Assembly: GCA_002898275.1 (NCBI GenBank)
Contig: BEIQ01000003.1
Location: 248,001-312,000 of the forward strand
DNA length: 64,000 bases
Reading direction: 5' to 3'
Source of the DNA: a bacterium HR40
Lineage (GTDB): Bacteria > Pseudomonadota > Alphaproteobacteria > Geminicoccales > Geminicoccaceae
Shown here piece after piece: positions 10,163 to 21,000 of this stretch (positions within the stretch are counted from its first letter, which is position 1; the number at the start of each line of letters is the position of its first letter). Position numbers and translations under genes: made by a program. A model generated the notes under the pieces. It made no database searches. It was not told where the DNA came from and worked only from the letters and a program-made list of their open reading frames with translations.

Positions 10163-12163
10163 TCATTGAGCGGCCGGCGGACGCGTGGCGCCGCCGCGCG
10201 CGAGATCCGGCGGGGTGGCCTCGCCGGCCAGTCGCGCCGCTGCCGTCTCGAGATCGAGCTGTTCTTGGGCTTGCTCGCCGAGCCGTCGCAGCACGAGCCG
10301 CCGCTCCTCCGCCTCCCGCCGGCCGACCACGGCGATCACCGGGACCTTGGCGAGGGAGTGCTGGCGCACCTTGTAGGAGATCTTGTCGGCGGAGATGTCG
10401 AGCTCCACCCGAAGCCCTTGCCGCGCGAGAAGATCGGCGACCTCCCGGGCGTAACTGTCGGCATCGTTGGTGACGGTGGCCACCACCACCTGCACCGGCG
10501 CCAGCCACAGCGGCAGCCTGCCGGCATACTGCTCGATCAGGATGCCGATGAAACGCTCGAGCGAGCCCAGGATCGCTCGGTGGAGCATCACCGGCCGGTG
10601 CTTGCCGCCATCGGCACCGATGTAGCTCGCATCGAGCCGCTCGGGCAGCACGAAGTCGACCTGCAGGGTGCCACATTGCCAATCGCGGCCGATGGCGTCC
10701 TGGAGCACGAACTCGAGCTTGGGACCGTAGAAGGCCCCCTCGCCGGGGTTCAACGTCACTTCCAGTCCGGTCTCCCGCACCGCCTGCCAGAGCGCGCTCT
10801 CGGCTTGGTCCCAGACGGCATCATCGCCTGCTCGCACCGCCGGCCGATCGGCGAAGCGGATCCGCACCTGCTCGAAGCCGAAGTCGCGGTAGACCGACAT
10901 GAGCAGCGCGCAGAACGCCGCCGTCTCGGCGGTGATCTGGTCCGGGGTGCAGAAGATGTGGGCGTCGTCCTGGGTGAAGGCGCGTACCCGCATGAGGCCG
11001 TGCAGCGCTCCCGAGGGTTCCTTGCGGTGGCAGGAACCGAACTCGGCAATCCGCAGCGGGAGTTCGCGATAGGAGCGCAGCCGAGTGTTGAAGATCTGCA
11101 CGTGACCCGGACAGTTCATCGGCTTGATGGCGAGCGCTCGATCCTCGAACTCGAGGGTGAACATGTGCTCGCGGAATTTCTCCCAATGTCCCGAGCGCTC
11201 CCACAGGCTGCGGTCGATGAGCTGCGGGGTCTTGACTTCCACGTAACCTGCGGCGGCGAGACGACGACGCATATAGGATTCGATTTCGCGCCACAGCGTC
11301 CAGCCCCGCGGATGCCAGAAGGCCGAGCCGGCCGCCTCTTCCTGGAAGTGGAAAAGGTCCATCTCGCGGCCGAGACGACGATGGTCGCGGCGCTCGGCCT
11401 CGGCGAGCTGATGCAGATAGCGGTCGAGCTCCTCCTTCGTGGGGAAGGCCGTGCCGTAGATGCGCTGGAGCATCGGCCGCTTCGGATCGCCCCGCCAGTA
11501 GGCGCCCGCCACCTTGAGCAATTTGAAGGCGCCGATGCGGCCGGTCGAAGGCCCGTGCGGCCCACGGCAGAGGTCGAACCAGTCCCCCTGACGGTAGATG
11601 GTGATGCGCTCGCCCTCGGGGATGCTGTCGAGGATCTCGAGCTTGTACGTCTCGCCGAGCGCAGCGAAGCGCCGGCGCGCCTCCTCGCGGCTCACTTCCT
11701 CGCGCACGAAGGGCTTGTCGGCGCGCACGATCTCGGCCATCGCCTGTTCGATCTTCGCGAGATCCTCGGGGGTGAACGGCTCGTCGCGCGCGAAGTCGTA
11801 GTAAAAACCGTTCTCGATCGCCGGGCCGATGGTCACCTGGGTGCCGGGATAGAGCTTCTGCACCGCCTCGGCCATCACATGCGCGGCATCGTGGCGAATG
11901 AGAGGCAACGCCTCCGGGTCCTCCGGCGTGACGATCCGGACGGTGGCATCGGTCGTGATCGGTTCGCTCAGATCCCGCAACTCGCCATCGACCATCACGG
12001 CGAGGGCCCGCTCGGCGAGTTCCCTGGAGATGGCGGCGGCGATCTCGGCACCGGTCGGTGGATGGTCGAAGTCGCGCCGCGTGCCGTCCGGGAAGGTGAT
12101 GGTCGGACCGCGCACCGCGGCCTCGGGAGCCTCCGTTTGCGCACTCGCCTCACTCGCCGTCAT
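10163..12163 (-). CDS. thrS: Threonyl-tRNA synthetase
   Basis: A full-length 666-residue class II synthetase that charges tRNA-Thr and edits mischarged serine. The order is an N-terminal TGS domain (about residues 20-85), the editing domain with [13 protein letters not shown], then the catalytic core and an anticodon-binding C-terminal domain. Zinc-site segments are visible ([33 protein letters not shown]), as is motif 2, [19 protein letters not shown]. About 20 residues rich in Ala and Glu precede the TGS domain. The start is ATG at 12163. It diverges from pccB across a 183-base spacer. Confidence 0.97.
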   Translation of the reverse strand: MTASEASAQTEAPEAAVRGPTITFPDGTRRDFDHPPTGAEIAAAISRELAERALAVMVDGELRDLSEPITTDATVRIVTPEDPEALPLIRHDAAHVMAEAVQKLYPGTQVTIGPAIENGFYYDFARDEPFTPEDLAKIEQAMAEIVRADKPFVREEVSREEARRRFAALGETYKLEILDSIPEGERITIYRQGDWFDLCRGPHGPSTGRIGAFKLLKVAGAYWRGDPKRPMLQRIYGTAFPTKEELDRYLHQLAEAERRDHRRLGREMDLFHFQEEAAGSAFWHPRGWTLWREIESYMRRRLAAAGYVEVKTPQLIDRSLWERSGHWEKFREHMFTLEFEDRALAIKPMNCPGHVQIFNTRLRSYRELPLRIAEFGSCHRKEPSGALHGLMRVRAFTQDDAHIFCTPDQITAETAAFCALLMSVYRDFGFEQVRIRFADRPAVRAGDDAVWDQAESALWQAVRETGLEVTLNPGEGAFYGPKLEFVLQDAIGRDWQCGTLQVDFVLPERLDASYIGADGGKHRPVMLHRAILGSLERFIGILIEQYAGRLPLWLAPVQVVVATVTNDADSYAREVADLLARQGLRVELDISADKISYKVRQHSLAKVPVIAVVGRREAEERRLVLRRLGEQAQEQLDLETAAARLAGEATPPDLARGGATRPPAAQ

Positions 12164-12216
12164 CGCTCGCGCCGTTCAATCGGTCCCAAGCAGAGCCATT
12201 GGCCTGTGCCTCGCGC

Positions 12217-12245
12217 AAGCTGTGGCCCAACCCGAAGGGTGTCAA
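12217..12245 (-). promoter_or_regulatory. Possible sigma-70 promoter of thrS
   Basis: Read on the minus strand, TTGACA (12245-12240) is followed after 17 bases by CAGCTT (12222-12217). This would give a leader of about 45 bases for thrS. The -10 is weak, so this is a suggestion only. Confidence 0.4.
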
Positions 12246-12346
12246 GGCGAGCTGTGGCCGCGGCGTCGCCGATGCTTTCGCGCTGCACAATAGCGTGTTA
12301 GGCGAGGCGGTGACAAAACGGCGACGGTGCGGCGACGGAGGCAGCC

Positions 12347-13879
12347 TTGCAGGAGGTACTCGAGAAGCTCGAAGCGGCGCGCCGGGCAGCGCGCCTCGGC
12401 GGTGGCGAGAAGCGCATCGCCGCCCAGCACGGACGGGGCAAGCTCTCGGCGCGAGAACGCCTCGAACTGCTGCTCGACCCGGGTTCGTTCGAAGAGGTCG
12501 ACATGTTCGTGGAACATCGCTGCGTGGATTTCGGTATGGATGCGCAGCGGATCCCGGGCGATGGCGTGGTCACCGGCCAGGGAACGATCAACGGCCGGCC
12601 GGTGTTCGTCTTCAGCCAGGATTTCACTGTCTTCGGCGGCTCGCTGTCGGAGGCACACGCCGAGAAGATCTGCAAGATCATGGACCGCGCGATGCGCGTC
12701 GGCGCGCCGGTGATCGGCATCAACGATTCGGGCGGCGCACGCATCCAGGAAGGGGTGGCGAGCCTTGCCGGCTATGCCGAAGTGTTCCAGCGCAACGTGC
12801 TGGCTTCCGGAGTGATCCCGCAGATCAGTCTCGTCATGGGACCGTGCGCCGGCGGTGCCGTCTACAGCCCGGCCATGACCGACTTCATCTTCATGGTGCG
12901 CGATAGCTCCTACATGTTCGTCACCGGTCCAGACGTCGTCCGAACGGTGACCAACGAGGTGGTGACCCACGAGGAGCTCGGCGGTGCCGCCACCCATACC
13001 CAGCGCTCCGGGGTGGCCGATCTCGCCTTCGACAACGACGTCCAGGCGCTCCACGAAGTCCGGCGGTTCTTCGATTTCCTGCCGCTCCACAATCGCTCGG
13101 GCCCACCGGAGCGGCCGAGCTACGATGACCCGGAGCGCGAATGTCCCGCCCTCGATCGGCTGGTTCCGTCCAACCCCAACAAGCCCTACGACATGATGGA
13201 AGTGATCCTCGAGGTGGTCGACGAGGGTGACTTCTTCGAACTGCAGAAGGACTATGCGAAGAACATCATCGTCGGATTCGGCAGGATCGAGGGCCGCACC
13301 GTCGGCGTGGTCGCCAACCAGCCGATGGTCCTCGCCGGCTGCCTCGATATCGCCGCCTCCGTCAAAGCCGCCCGCTTTGTCCGCTTTTGCGACTGCTTCA
13401 ACATCCCCATCCTGACCTTCGTCGATGTGCCCGGCTTTCTCCCCGGCACCGCTCAGGAATATGGCGGCATCATCAAGCACGGAGCCAAGCTGCTCTTCGC
13501 CTATGCCGAGGCCACGGTGCCCAAGGTCACGGTGATCACCCGCAAGGCCTACGGCGGCGCCTACGATGTCATGAGCAGCAAGCACCTCCGGGGAGACGTC
13601 AACTACGCCTGGCCAACCGCCGAGATCGCGGTGATGGGACCCAAGGGAGCCGTCGAGATCATCTTCCGCAGCGAGAAGGACGATCCCGAGCGGCTCGCCG
13701 CGCGCGAGCAGGAATATCGCGAGCGGTTTGCCAATCCCTTCGTCGCCGCTCGGCGCGGTTTCGTCGACGACATCATCATGCCGCGCGGTACCCGCCGCCG
13801 CATCGTCCACAGCCTCAGGTGGCTCCGCACGAAGCGGCTCGAGAACCCGTGGAAGAAGCACGACAACATCCCGCTCTAG
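12347..13879 (+). CDS. pccB: Propionyl-CoA carboxylase beta (carboxyltransferase) subunit
   Basis: A 510-residue carboxyltransferase subunit of a biotin-dependent acyl-CoA carboxylase. It moves CO2 from carboxybiotin onto propionyl-CoA to give methylmalonyl-CoA. The N-terminal [19 protein letters not shown] block, the two crotonase-like halves, the [12 protein letters not shown] oxyanion-hole loop and the [22 protein letters not shown] block (in parts) identify the PCC branch. The start is a TTG at 12347 with GGAGG five bases upstream, and the resulting N-terminus matches the family. The biotinylated alpha subunit gene is not in the window. Confidence 0.93.
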   Translation: MQEVLEKLEAARRAARLGGGEKRIAAQHGRGKLSARERLELLLDPGSFEEVDMFVEHRCVDFGMDAQRIPGDGVVTGQGTINGRPVFVFSQDFTVFGGSLSEAHAEKICKIMDRAMRVGAPVIGINDSGGARIQEGVASLAGYAEVFQRNVLASGVIPQISLVMGPCAGGAVYSPAMTDFIFMVRDSSYMFVTGPDVVRTVTNEVVTHEELGGAATHTQRSGVADLAFDNDVQALHEVRRFFDFLPLHNRSGPPERPSYDDPERECPALDRLVPSNPNKPYDMMEVILEVVDEGDFFELQKDYAKNIIVGFGRIEGRTVGVVANQPMVLAGCLDIAASVKAARFVRFCDCFNIPILTFVDVPGFLPGTAQEYGGIIKHGAKLLFAYAEATVPKVTVITRKAYGGAYDVMSSKHLRGDVNYAWPTAEIAVMGPKGAVEIIFRSEKDDPERLAAREQEYRERFANPFVAARRGFVDDIIMPRGTRRRIVHSLRWLRTKRLENPWKKHDNIPL

Positions 13880-13954
13880 AGCGCGGGCTCGAGGACCGAG
13901 CACGCCACGCCACGGCGATCGCGGAAAGGCCGTGCGCCGGCGCGAGGCGGCTCC

Positions 13955-13979
13955 GGCGAGGGCGAGCGTGGCCCTCGCC
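13955..13979. terminator. Candidate bidirectional terminator hairpin
   Basis: A perfect 9-bp stem (13955-13963 with 13971-13979) with a 7-base loop lies between the convergent pccB and metallo-hydrolase genes. There is no T-run on either side, so it may pause or protect transcripts rather than terminate them on its own. Confidence 0.4.
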
Positions 13980-13990
13980 GCCGGTCCGCT

Positions 13991-14944
13991 TCATCCGCCG
14001 GCGAGCTGCCGCCACATCTCGAGGTCGCGCTCGTGGGTCCAGATGCGCGGCCAGTCCATGCCCGAGGCCTCGTCGAAAGCGCGGCTCACATCGAACGGCA
14101 TGCAGTGGTGGAAGATCGCCCACCCCCCGTAGGTCGGCTCCATCCGCGCCATCGCCTGATCGTAGACCTGCTTCAGGCTCCAGCCCCTCGCCACTCCCTC
14201 GGATGCGATGGCATAGAGATCGGCGAGAAAGGCGCGGGTGCCGGCGATCGCTTCCTGCACCTCCTTGGCCGTACGGGCCGCCGCACCGCGGCCAGGAACC
14301 AGCTTTTCGGCCCCGAGCGCCGAGACCGCATCGAGGGTTTGGGGCCATTCGCGCAAATGGGCGTCGCCGGTATAGGGGGTCGCCCCGTATTCCACGAGAT
14401 CGCCGGCAAAGAGCACCTTCTCGTCGGGCATCCAGGCGACGATGTCGCCCGCCGTATGACCCCGGCCGAGGAACAGGAGCTCCACTTTCCGCCGGCCGAG
14501 CCAGAGCACGAGGCGCCTTTCGAACGCCATGGTCGGGTACGTCAAGCCGGGAACGCTGGCCACGTCCTCGAACAGACGCGGGAAACGCCCGACTTCGCTC
14601 TCGAAGTCCTGCTGGCCACGCTCGCAGATGAGCTCGTAGGTGCCGAGCGAGCAGATGATTTCGGCGGCGGCGTAGGCCGAGGCGCCCATGACGCGGACCG
14701 CGTGATAGTGGGAGAGCACCAGATGGGTGATGGGCTTGTCGGTGACCTGCCGCACCCGCTCGATCACTCGGCGCGCCTGCTTGGGTGTGGCCTGGGCGTC
14801 GAACACCAGCACCGATTGGTCGCCGATCACCACCCCGGAATTGGGGTCGCCCTCAGCGGTGAAAGCGAAGATCCCGGGAGCGAGCTCGTCGAAGCTGACC
14901 TTCTTTTCGGAGAGATCGCCCGTCGACGCGAATCCCTTGACCAT
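13991..14944 (-). CDS. MBL-fold metallo-hydrolase, variant metal motif
   Basis: A 317-residue metallo-beta-lactamase-fold protein. The beta-lactamase strands and the GRGHTAGDIVAWMP and LFAGDLVEYGATPY segments, which supply the second metal His and bridging Asp, are clear. However the usual HxHxDH signature reads SHYHAVRVMGA: the first two histidines remain but the Asp-His pair is replaced by Arg and Met. A one-metal or altered metal site is likely (inference). It lies 11 bases after the HerA-like gene and is the last gene of the cupin-ATPase-MBL operon. The substrate is unknown. Confidence 0.75.
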   Translation of the reverse strand: MVKGFASTGDLSEKKVSFDELAPGIFAFTAEGDPNSGVVIGDQSVLVFDAQATPKQARRVIERVRQVTDKPITHLVLSHYHAVRVMGASAYAAAEIICSLGTYELICERGQQDFESEVGRFPRLFEDVASVPGLTYPTMAFERRLVLWLGRRKVELLFLGRGHTAGDIVAWMPDEKVLFAGDLVEYGATPYTGDAHLREWPQTLDAVSALGAEKLVPGRGAAARTAKEVQEAIAGTRAFLADLYAIASEGVARGWSLKQVYDQAMARMEPTYGGWAIFHHCMPFDVSRAFDEASGMDWPRIWTHERDLEMWRQLAGG

Positions 14945-14955
14945 GGCGTTTGACC

Positions 14956-16560
14956 TCAGCGCTTGAGGATCGAACCGAGGACCCCGCGTACCACCGCACG
15001 ACCGATCCGGCTACCGATGCTGCGGGCGACCGATTTCGCCAGGGCCTCGGCCAAGCCCTCGCGTCGGCCGCGACCGAGGAGGAGCTCGGACACGAACTCC
15101 CCGACCCCGGAGGTCTCGTTCCCCGCCTCGTCGAGACTGCGGCGTCGCCTGCGCAGCTCTTCAGCCACGGTCGTGACGTCGCGCGGGCCCGGTCTCGGCG
15201 GATCGCCCCAGGGAGCGGGCGAAGGCTTTCCGCTCGCCCCTTGCGGGCGGCGCGGCACGGGATCGACGGCGACCGTGCGCGCCCGCAGCGACAACAGTTC
15301 GTAGGCCGATTCGCGATCGATGGCGGTATCGTATTTCCCAGCGAGCGGGCTTTGCGCCAGCAGCTGGGCCCGCTCGGCCGCGGTGATGGGACCGACGCGC
15401 GAGCGCGGCGGCGCGATCCGCACCCGCTCGACCATGGTCGGCACGCCTCCTGGACCCAAGGTCGAAACCAGCGCCTCGCCCACGCCGAGCTCCATTATCG
15501 CCCGCGCGGTATCGAAGGCGGGATTGGGACGGAACGTCTCGGCCGCGGCGCGCACCGCCCGCTGCTCGAGGGGCGTATAGGCACGCAGCGCGTGCTGGAT
15601 GCGGTTGCCGAGCTGACCCAATATGGCGGGTGGGATGTCGAGCGGGTTCTGGGTGACGAAATACACTCCGACACCCTTGGAACGGATGAGCCGCACCACC
15701 TGCTCCACCTTCTCGATCAGGGCTTTGGGTGCGTCGCGGAAAAGCAGATGCGCCTCGTCGAAGAAAAAAACGAGTCGCGGTTTCTCGGGATCGCCGATCT
15801 CGGGCAGTTCCTCGAAGAGCTCGCCCAGCAGCCAGAGAAGGAAGGTGGCATAGACACGGGGACTGGCGAGTAGCCGGTCGGCCATCAGCAGGTTCACCGC
15901 ACCGCGGCCGTCGGGGGCCAAAAGCATGAGGTCCTCGAACTCGAGAGCCGGCTCGCCAAAGAACAGATCCCCTCCTTGCTCCTCGAGGGCGAGCAGACCC
16001 CTCTGAATGGCGCCGATGGAGCTGCGGCTGACATGACCGTAGAGGGTGGCGAGTTCGCCCGCGCGTTCCGCCACGTACTGCAGCATCGCCCGCAAATCCC
16101 GGAGATCCAAAAGCAGGATCCCCTGGTCGTCGGCGAGCCGGAAGGCGAGCTGCAGCACACCCTCCTGGGTGTCATTGAGCTCGAGCAGCCGGGCGAGCAA
16201 AAGCGGCCCCATTTCGGAGATGGTGGTGCGCAGCGGATGCCCCTGGGTCTGGAAGACGTCCCAAAGAATGACGGGCATCGCCTCGGGCCTGTAGTCGGCG
16301 ATCCCGAGTTCGCGGGCGCGGGTCGCGAACCGGGGATCGCCGGTACCGGGCTGGGAAATCCCCGAGAGATCGCCCTTCACATCGGCACAGAACACCGGCA
16401 CCCCGGCGCGCGAGAACCCTTCGGCCAAGAGCTGCAAGGTCACGGTCTTACCGGTCCCGGTGGCACCGCTCACCAGCCCATGGCGGTTCGCATATGGGAG
16501 GAGCAGCTCCGCCGTCCCGCTGCCCCGGCCGAGAAAGATACGCCCCTCTTGTTCCCTCAT
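14956..16560 (-). CDS. HerA-like ATPase (DUF853 family)
   Basis: A 534-residue P-loop ATPase of the DUF853/HerA-like (YjgR) family. Walker A is GATGTGKT at residues 32-39, the acidic Walker B is VFFFDEAH with Asp268 and Glu269, and the YFVTQNPLDIP sensor segment follows. HerA relatives are hexameric DNA translocases; the cellular role of the DUF853 branch is not established. The C-terminal 100 or so residues are Arg-, Gly- and Pro-rich. The ATG overlaps the cupin stop by three bases, so the two are translationally coupled. Confidence 0.85.
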   Translation of the reverse strand: MREQEGRIFLGRGSGTAELLLPYANRHGLVSGATGTGKTVTLQLLAEGFSRAGVPVFCADVKGDLSGISQPGTGDPRFATRARELGIADYRPEAMPVILWDVFQTQGHPLRTTISEMGPLLLARLLELNDTQEGVLQLAFRLADDQGILLLDLRDLRAMLQYVAERAGELATLYGHVSRSSIGAIQRGLLALEEQGGDLFFGEPALEFEDLMLLAPDGRGAVNLLMADRLLASPRVYATFLLWLLGELFEELPEIGDPEKPRLVFFFDEAHLLFRDAPKALIEKVEQVVRLIRSKGVGVYFVTQNPLDIPPAILGQLGNRIQHALRAYTPLEQRAVRAAAETFRPNPAFDTARAIMELGVGEALVSTLGPGGVPTMVERVRIAPPRSRVGPITAAERAQLLAQSPLAGKYDTAIDRESAYELLSLRARTVAVDPVPRRPQGASGKPSPAPWGDPPRPGPRDVTTVAEELRRRRRSLDEAGNETSGVGEFVSELLLGRGRREGLAEALAKSVARSIGSRIGRAVVRGVLGSILKR

Positions 16561-16982
16561 CTGTCTCCTCCCTCGCTAGGCCTCCCAGTCGGCCAGTGGT
16601 CGTCGACACGAACCGCCTCGTCGCTTCCTGGCCAGGGAGGCATGGTGACGATCACCATGTCGAGCGGCTCGCTGCCGGTGTTGCGGAACTGGAAATGAGT
16701 GCCGACGGGGATGGTATGGGCGGTTCCCGGCAGGAGCGGCACGGTCGCCTCCTGTGCCCCCTGCCGCCGCCACAGCTCGCCGCGGCCGCGCAGCACGAAC
16801 CAGAATTCTTCGACCGATCGGTGTCGGACGGCGAGGCTCGTCTGTCCCGGCTGCAGCCGGCAGTGGACGAGGCTGCCGCTGCGCAGCACCGGCAGCAGTC
16901 GGATTTCCGAGCCGTCCGGCGCGATGACATCGGCCTTCTCGGGCACCGCACGACTCTCGAAGATCGGGTTCGATCCCGTCAT
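16557..16982 (-). CDS. Cupin domain protein
   Basis: A 141-residue single-domain cupin. The metal-binding pattern is visible: RHRSVEEFWFVLRGRGELW for motif 1 and PLLPGTAHTIPVGTHFQFRN for motif 2. The small beta-barrel family includes isomerases, dioxygenases and ligand sensors, so no reaction can be named. The ATG at 16982 has a GGGAG sequence 5 bases upstream. It leads the three-gene operon with the HerA-like and MBL genes. Confidence 0.8.
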   Translation of the reverse strand: MTGSNPIFESRAVPEKADVIAPDGSEIRLLPVLRSGSLVHCRLQPGQTSLAVRHRSVEEFWFVLRGRGELWRRQGAQEATVPLLPGTAHTIPVGTHFQFRNTGSEPLDMVIVTMPPWPGSDEAVRVDDHWPTGRPSEGGDR

Positions 16983-17083
16983 GTTCACTCCCGCTCGGGT
17001 CCCCCAATTCGGCACGAGAACTTTACAGGCTGACACCCGACCGGCATAAGGACGGTACCTCGGGCATGGAGAGGGGCTCCGGG

Positions 17084-18043
17084 ATGACGGAGGTCGACAC
17101 GGCACGCCGCGAGCGTATTTTCGACAGCATCTGTTCGACCATCGGCAACACACCCCTCGTCCGTCTCCGGCGGATGCCGCTGCGGCACGGTTGCCGCGCC
17201 GAGATCCTCGTCAAACTCGAGTTCTTCAACCCCCTCTCTTCGGTCAAGGATCGCATCGCTTGGAGCATGGTGGAGGCGGCGGAGCGCGAGGGTCGAATCG
17301 GGCCCGACACGCTCCTCGTCGAGCCGACCTCCGGCAATACCGGAATCGCGCTCGCCTTCGTCTGCGCCGCCAAGGGCTATCGCCTCGTGCTCACCATGCC
17401 CGAGAGCATGTCCATCGAGCGGCGGCGCATGCTGCGCTTCCTCGGCGCGGAGCTCGAGCTCACGCCAGCGCGGCTCGGCATGCGCGGCGCCATCGAGGCG
17501 GCGGAGCGGATCCTGCGCGAGCGGCCGGACGCGGTGATGTTGCAGCAGTTCGAGAACCCGGCCAATCCGGAGATCCATCGTCGCACGACGGCGGAGGAGA
17601 TCTGGCGGGACACGGGACACGCGCTCGACGTGCTGGTGGTCGGTGTCGGCACGGGCGGCACGATCACGGGTTGCGGACAGGTGTTGAAGTCGCGGCTGCC
17701 GCATCTTCGCGTGGTGGCCGTCGAACCGGAGGATAGCCCGGTGCTATCGGGCGGCCGTCCGGGACCCCACAAGATCCAGGGAATCGGCGCCGGGTTCATC
17801 CCGAAGGTGCTCGACCTCTCGGTGATCGACGAGGTGGTGCGGATCGGCAACGAGACGGCCTTCGTCACCGCCCGCGAAGTGGCCGCCCTCGAGGGGATCC
17901 CTGTGGGCATCTCCTCGGGCGCGACCATCGCCGCCGCCATCGAAATCGGCCAGCGCCGGGAAATGGCGGGCAAACGCATCGTGACCTTCGCCGCTTCGGC
18001 GGCCGAGCGCTACGTCTCGACCGAGCTGTTCAGCGAGATCTGA
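17084..18043 (+). CDS. cysK: Cysteine synthase (O-acetylserine sulfhydrylase)
   Basis: A 319-residue PLP enzyme that makes cysteine from O-acetylserine and sulfide. The PLP lysine is Lys55 in PLSSVKDRIA, the phosphate loop is PTSGNTG (81-87), and the GTGGTITG glycine loop follows near residue 185. I chose ATG 17084, which has a purine-rich GGAGAGGGG upstream; an in-frame ATG at 17066 adds six residues. The 3' end overlaps the convergent NAD-glutamate dehydrogenase gene by 34 bases, so the last 11 codons of each gene are constrained by the other. Confidence 0.92.
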   Translation: MTEVDTARRERIFDSICSTIGNTPLVRLRRMPLRHGCRAEILVKLEFFNPLSSVKDRIAWSMVEAAEREGRIGPDTLLVEPTSGNTGIALAFVCAAKGYRLVLTMPESMSIERRRMLRFLGAELELTPARLGMRGAIEAAERILRERPDAVMLQQFENPANPEIHRRTTAEEIWRDTGHALDVLVVGVGTGGTITGCGQVLKSRLPHLRVVAVEPEDSPVLSGGRPGPHKIQGIGAGFIPKVLDLSVIDEVVRIGNETAFVTAREVAALEGIPVGISSGATIAAAIEIGQRREMAGKRIVTFAASAAERYVSTELFSEI

Positions 18044-21000
18044 GCGACGCCGCTCCCGCCCACGGGCTCGAGGGCGGAAAGGGCTCGTACGGCCACCGCG
18101 AGCCTCGCGAGGTCGGCACCCGCATCCGTCTCGAGCTCGTCGAGCACCCGGCGGAAACGGGCGAACCCGTGTACCTGCGAGGTCAGCCAGGCGCGCAGAC
18201 TCGACACGAGCTCGTTCGACTCGACCGCTTTCGGCAGACTGCGGGCAGCCGCGAGCACCAGCCGCCGCAACAGGTTCGACAGCTCGTCCTCCAGACCCGA
18301 GACGGCGAGGCGCTCCCAGCGCCCCGAGAGCGGGATGGCGCGCAGCCGGTTCCTGAGCCGGGCGATCTCCAGTTCGGCGGAAAGGGCGAAATGGATTCGG
18401 GCGAGCGCGACGAGCTGTGCTTCGCTCGCCGGGCCGTCCGCCGCCAGGCGGGCCGCGGCGACGATGTCACAGGCGTCGAGCCGGCAGGACAGGGTGGCAG
18501 CGGCCCGCGCGAGCGCGGGATCGAGGCCAGCGCTCCGCCATTCCGCCACCGTCTGGGCGACGGCCTCGGCCTGGTCCAGGGTCAGCACCTCCTCGAGCCG
18601 GCCGACGATGGCCCGAATCCCCGGTCGCCAGAGACCGACCACCTCGCGGATCACGAGCGGCCGCGGCCCGTGGGCGAGAAACCAGCGGGTGGCATGCACG
18701 AAGGTGCGACGCAGCTCGTCGAGGAGCCGCAACTGCTGCGCCGCATCGACCTCGCGGCCGAGCTCGCAACCGGCCTGCCACAGGCATTCGAGCTCGAGGG
18801 CATCGCGTGCCACCACGAAGGCAAGGGCGATGTCGGCGAGCTCGGCGCCGGTATCGTCCTCGAGCTCGCTCGCGAACTCCTCCAGACCGTAGTTCACCAT
18901 GCCATTGGCCAGGCCGGTGGCGACGATCTCGCGCCGCAGGGGATGCCGCGCGATCGCCTCGCGATAGCGCTCGACGAGCGGTTTCGGGAAATAACGGCAA
19001 AGATCGTTCTCGAAATAGGGACGCCCCGGAACTTCGGTCGCCATCAGGCCATCGAACAGGGCCATCTTGGCATGGGCGAGCAGCACAGCGGCTTCGGGTC
19101 GGGTAAGACCGCGGCCGTTTCGGCGGCGCTCGAGCAAGGTATCGTCGTCGGGCAAGAATTCGAGCCTGCGGTCCAACCGGCCACTCGTTTCGAGTTTGCG
19201 CAATAGCCGCAACTGGGCGTCGAGCCGTTCGGCTGCCCGCAGCTGGCCGACGCTCAATGCGAGATTCTGCAGCACGTTGTCGCGCAGGACGAGCTCCGCC
19301 ACCTCGTCGGTCATGGCGGCGAGCAGACGGTCGCGCTGGATGCGAGTGAGCTCGCCCGCCTCCATCACATCGCGCAGAAGGATCTTGATGTTGACTTCAT
19401 GGTCGGAGCAATCGACACCGGCGGAGTTGTCGATGAAGTCGGTGTTGAGGCGTCCACCGCGCAGCGCGAAGACGATCCGCGCGCGTTGGGTCAAGCCGAG
19501 ATTTCCGCCTTCGGCGATCACCCGGCAGCGCAGATCTTCGGCATCGACCCGCACCGCGTCGTTGCTGCGGTCCTGGGCGTCCGCGTGGCTTTCGGCACGC
19601 GCCTTGACGAAGGTGCCGATCCCGCCGTTCCACAAGAGGTCGACAGGAGCCCGGAGAATAGCGCTCACGAGTTCGTTCGGGGTGAGCACCGTATCCTCGA
19701 TGGCGAGCGCACGGCGGACTTCCGGCGAAAGCACGACGCGCTTGGCACGACGCGACCACACCCCCCCTCCCGGGCTGATCTTCGTCCGGTCGTAGTCATC
19801 CCAGCTGGAGCGCGGCAGCTCGAACAAACGGCGCCGCTCGGCAAAGGCGACTTTGGGATCCGGGTCAGGATCGAGGAAGATGTGACGGTGATCGAAGGCC
19901 GCAACGAGCCGTATACGGTCGGAGAGTAGCATACCGTTGCCAAAGACATCTCCAGACATGTCTCCGATCCCGACTGCGGTGAACGTATCGCGTTCGGGAT
20001 CTATGCCAATCTCTCGGAAATGGCGTTTGACGGATTCCCACACGCCGCGGGCAGTGATGCCCATTTTCTTATGATCGTAACCGGCGGAACCGCCCGATGC
20101 GAAGGCGTCGTCGAGCCAAAAGCCGTAGGCGCGGCTGATCTCGTTGGCGATATCCGAGAACGTCGCCGTCCCCTTGTCGGCTGCCACGACGAGATAGGGA
20201 TCGTCGTCGTCGTAACGCACCACCCGCGGGGGTGGCACGACGCCCGCGCGCGTCTGATTGTCGGTGAGGTCGAGCAGGCCGCAGAGAAAAGTCCGATAAC
20301 AGCGTATTCCCTCCTCGAGCAACGCCTGCCGCTCGCTCGGCGTGCGCTTGACGACGAACCCCCCTTTGGCCCCGACCGGCACGATCACCGCGTTCTTGAC
20401 CATTTGGGCTTTCATCAGGCCGAGGATTTCGGTGCGATAGTCCTCTCGCCGGTCCGACCAGCGAATGCCGCCGCGCGCCACCTTCCCGCCGCGCAGATGC
20501 ACCCCTTCGACGAAAGGGGCATAGACGAAGATCTCGAACGCGGGCTTGGGGAGTGGCATGCCGGGCACCGCTTTGGGATCGAATTTGAACGAGAGATGGT
20601 CTTTGGGCCGGCCGTCTGGCTTGGTTTGGAAGAAATTGGTGCGCAGCGTGGCCAGAACGAGGCCGAGATAGGTCCGCAGAATGCGATCCTCGTCGAGGCT
20701 CTGAACCCGCTCGAGACCATCGAGAATGCGCGCCCGCAGCCGTTCCGTGTCCTCTTGCCGGCGATCGGCCTCGCGGTCGGGATCGAAACGAGCTCGGAAC
20801 AGGGCCACGAGGTCCCGGGCGAGCGCGGGATTGCGGAAGAGGGTCTCCTCCATATAGGCTTGACTGAACGGCGTGCCGAGCTGCAGCAGATATTTGCAGT
20901 AAGCGCGCAGCACCACGATGTCGCGCCAGCCGAGCCCGGCCGCCAGCACGAGCCGGCCGAAGCCGTCGTTCTCGGCGGCCCCGGTCCACACGGCGAGAAA

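Noticed and set aside
14956-16560. The HerA-like ATPase as part of an antiviral defence island
   Set aside because: Neighbours are housekeeping or metabolic genes; no SIR2, nuclease or restriction gene is adjacent apart from an MBL-fold protein of unknown role.
16960-17000. A GGTTCGATCCC string resembling a tRNA T-loop
   Set aside because: No acceptor, D or anticodon arms fold around it, and it lies inside the start of the cupin gene.
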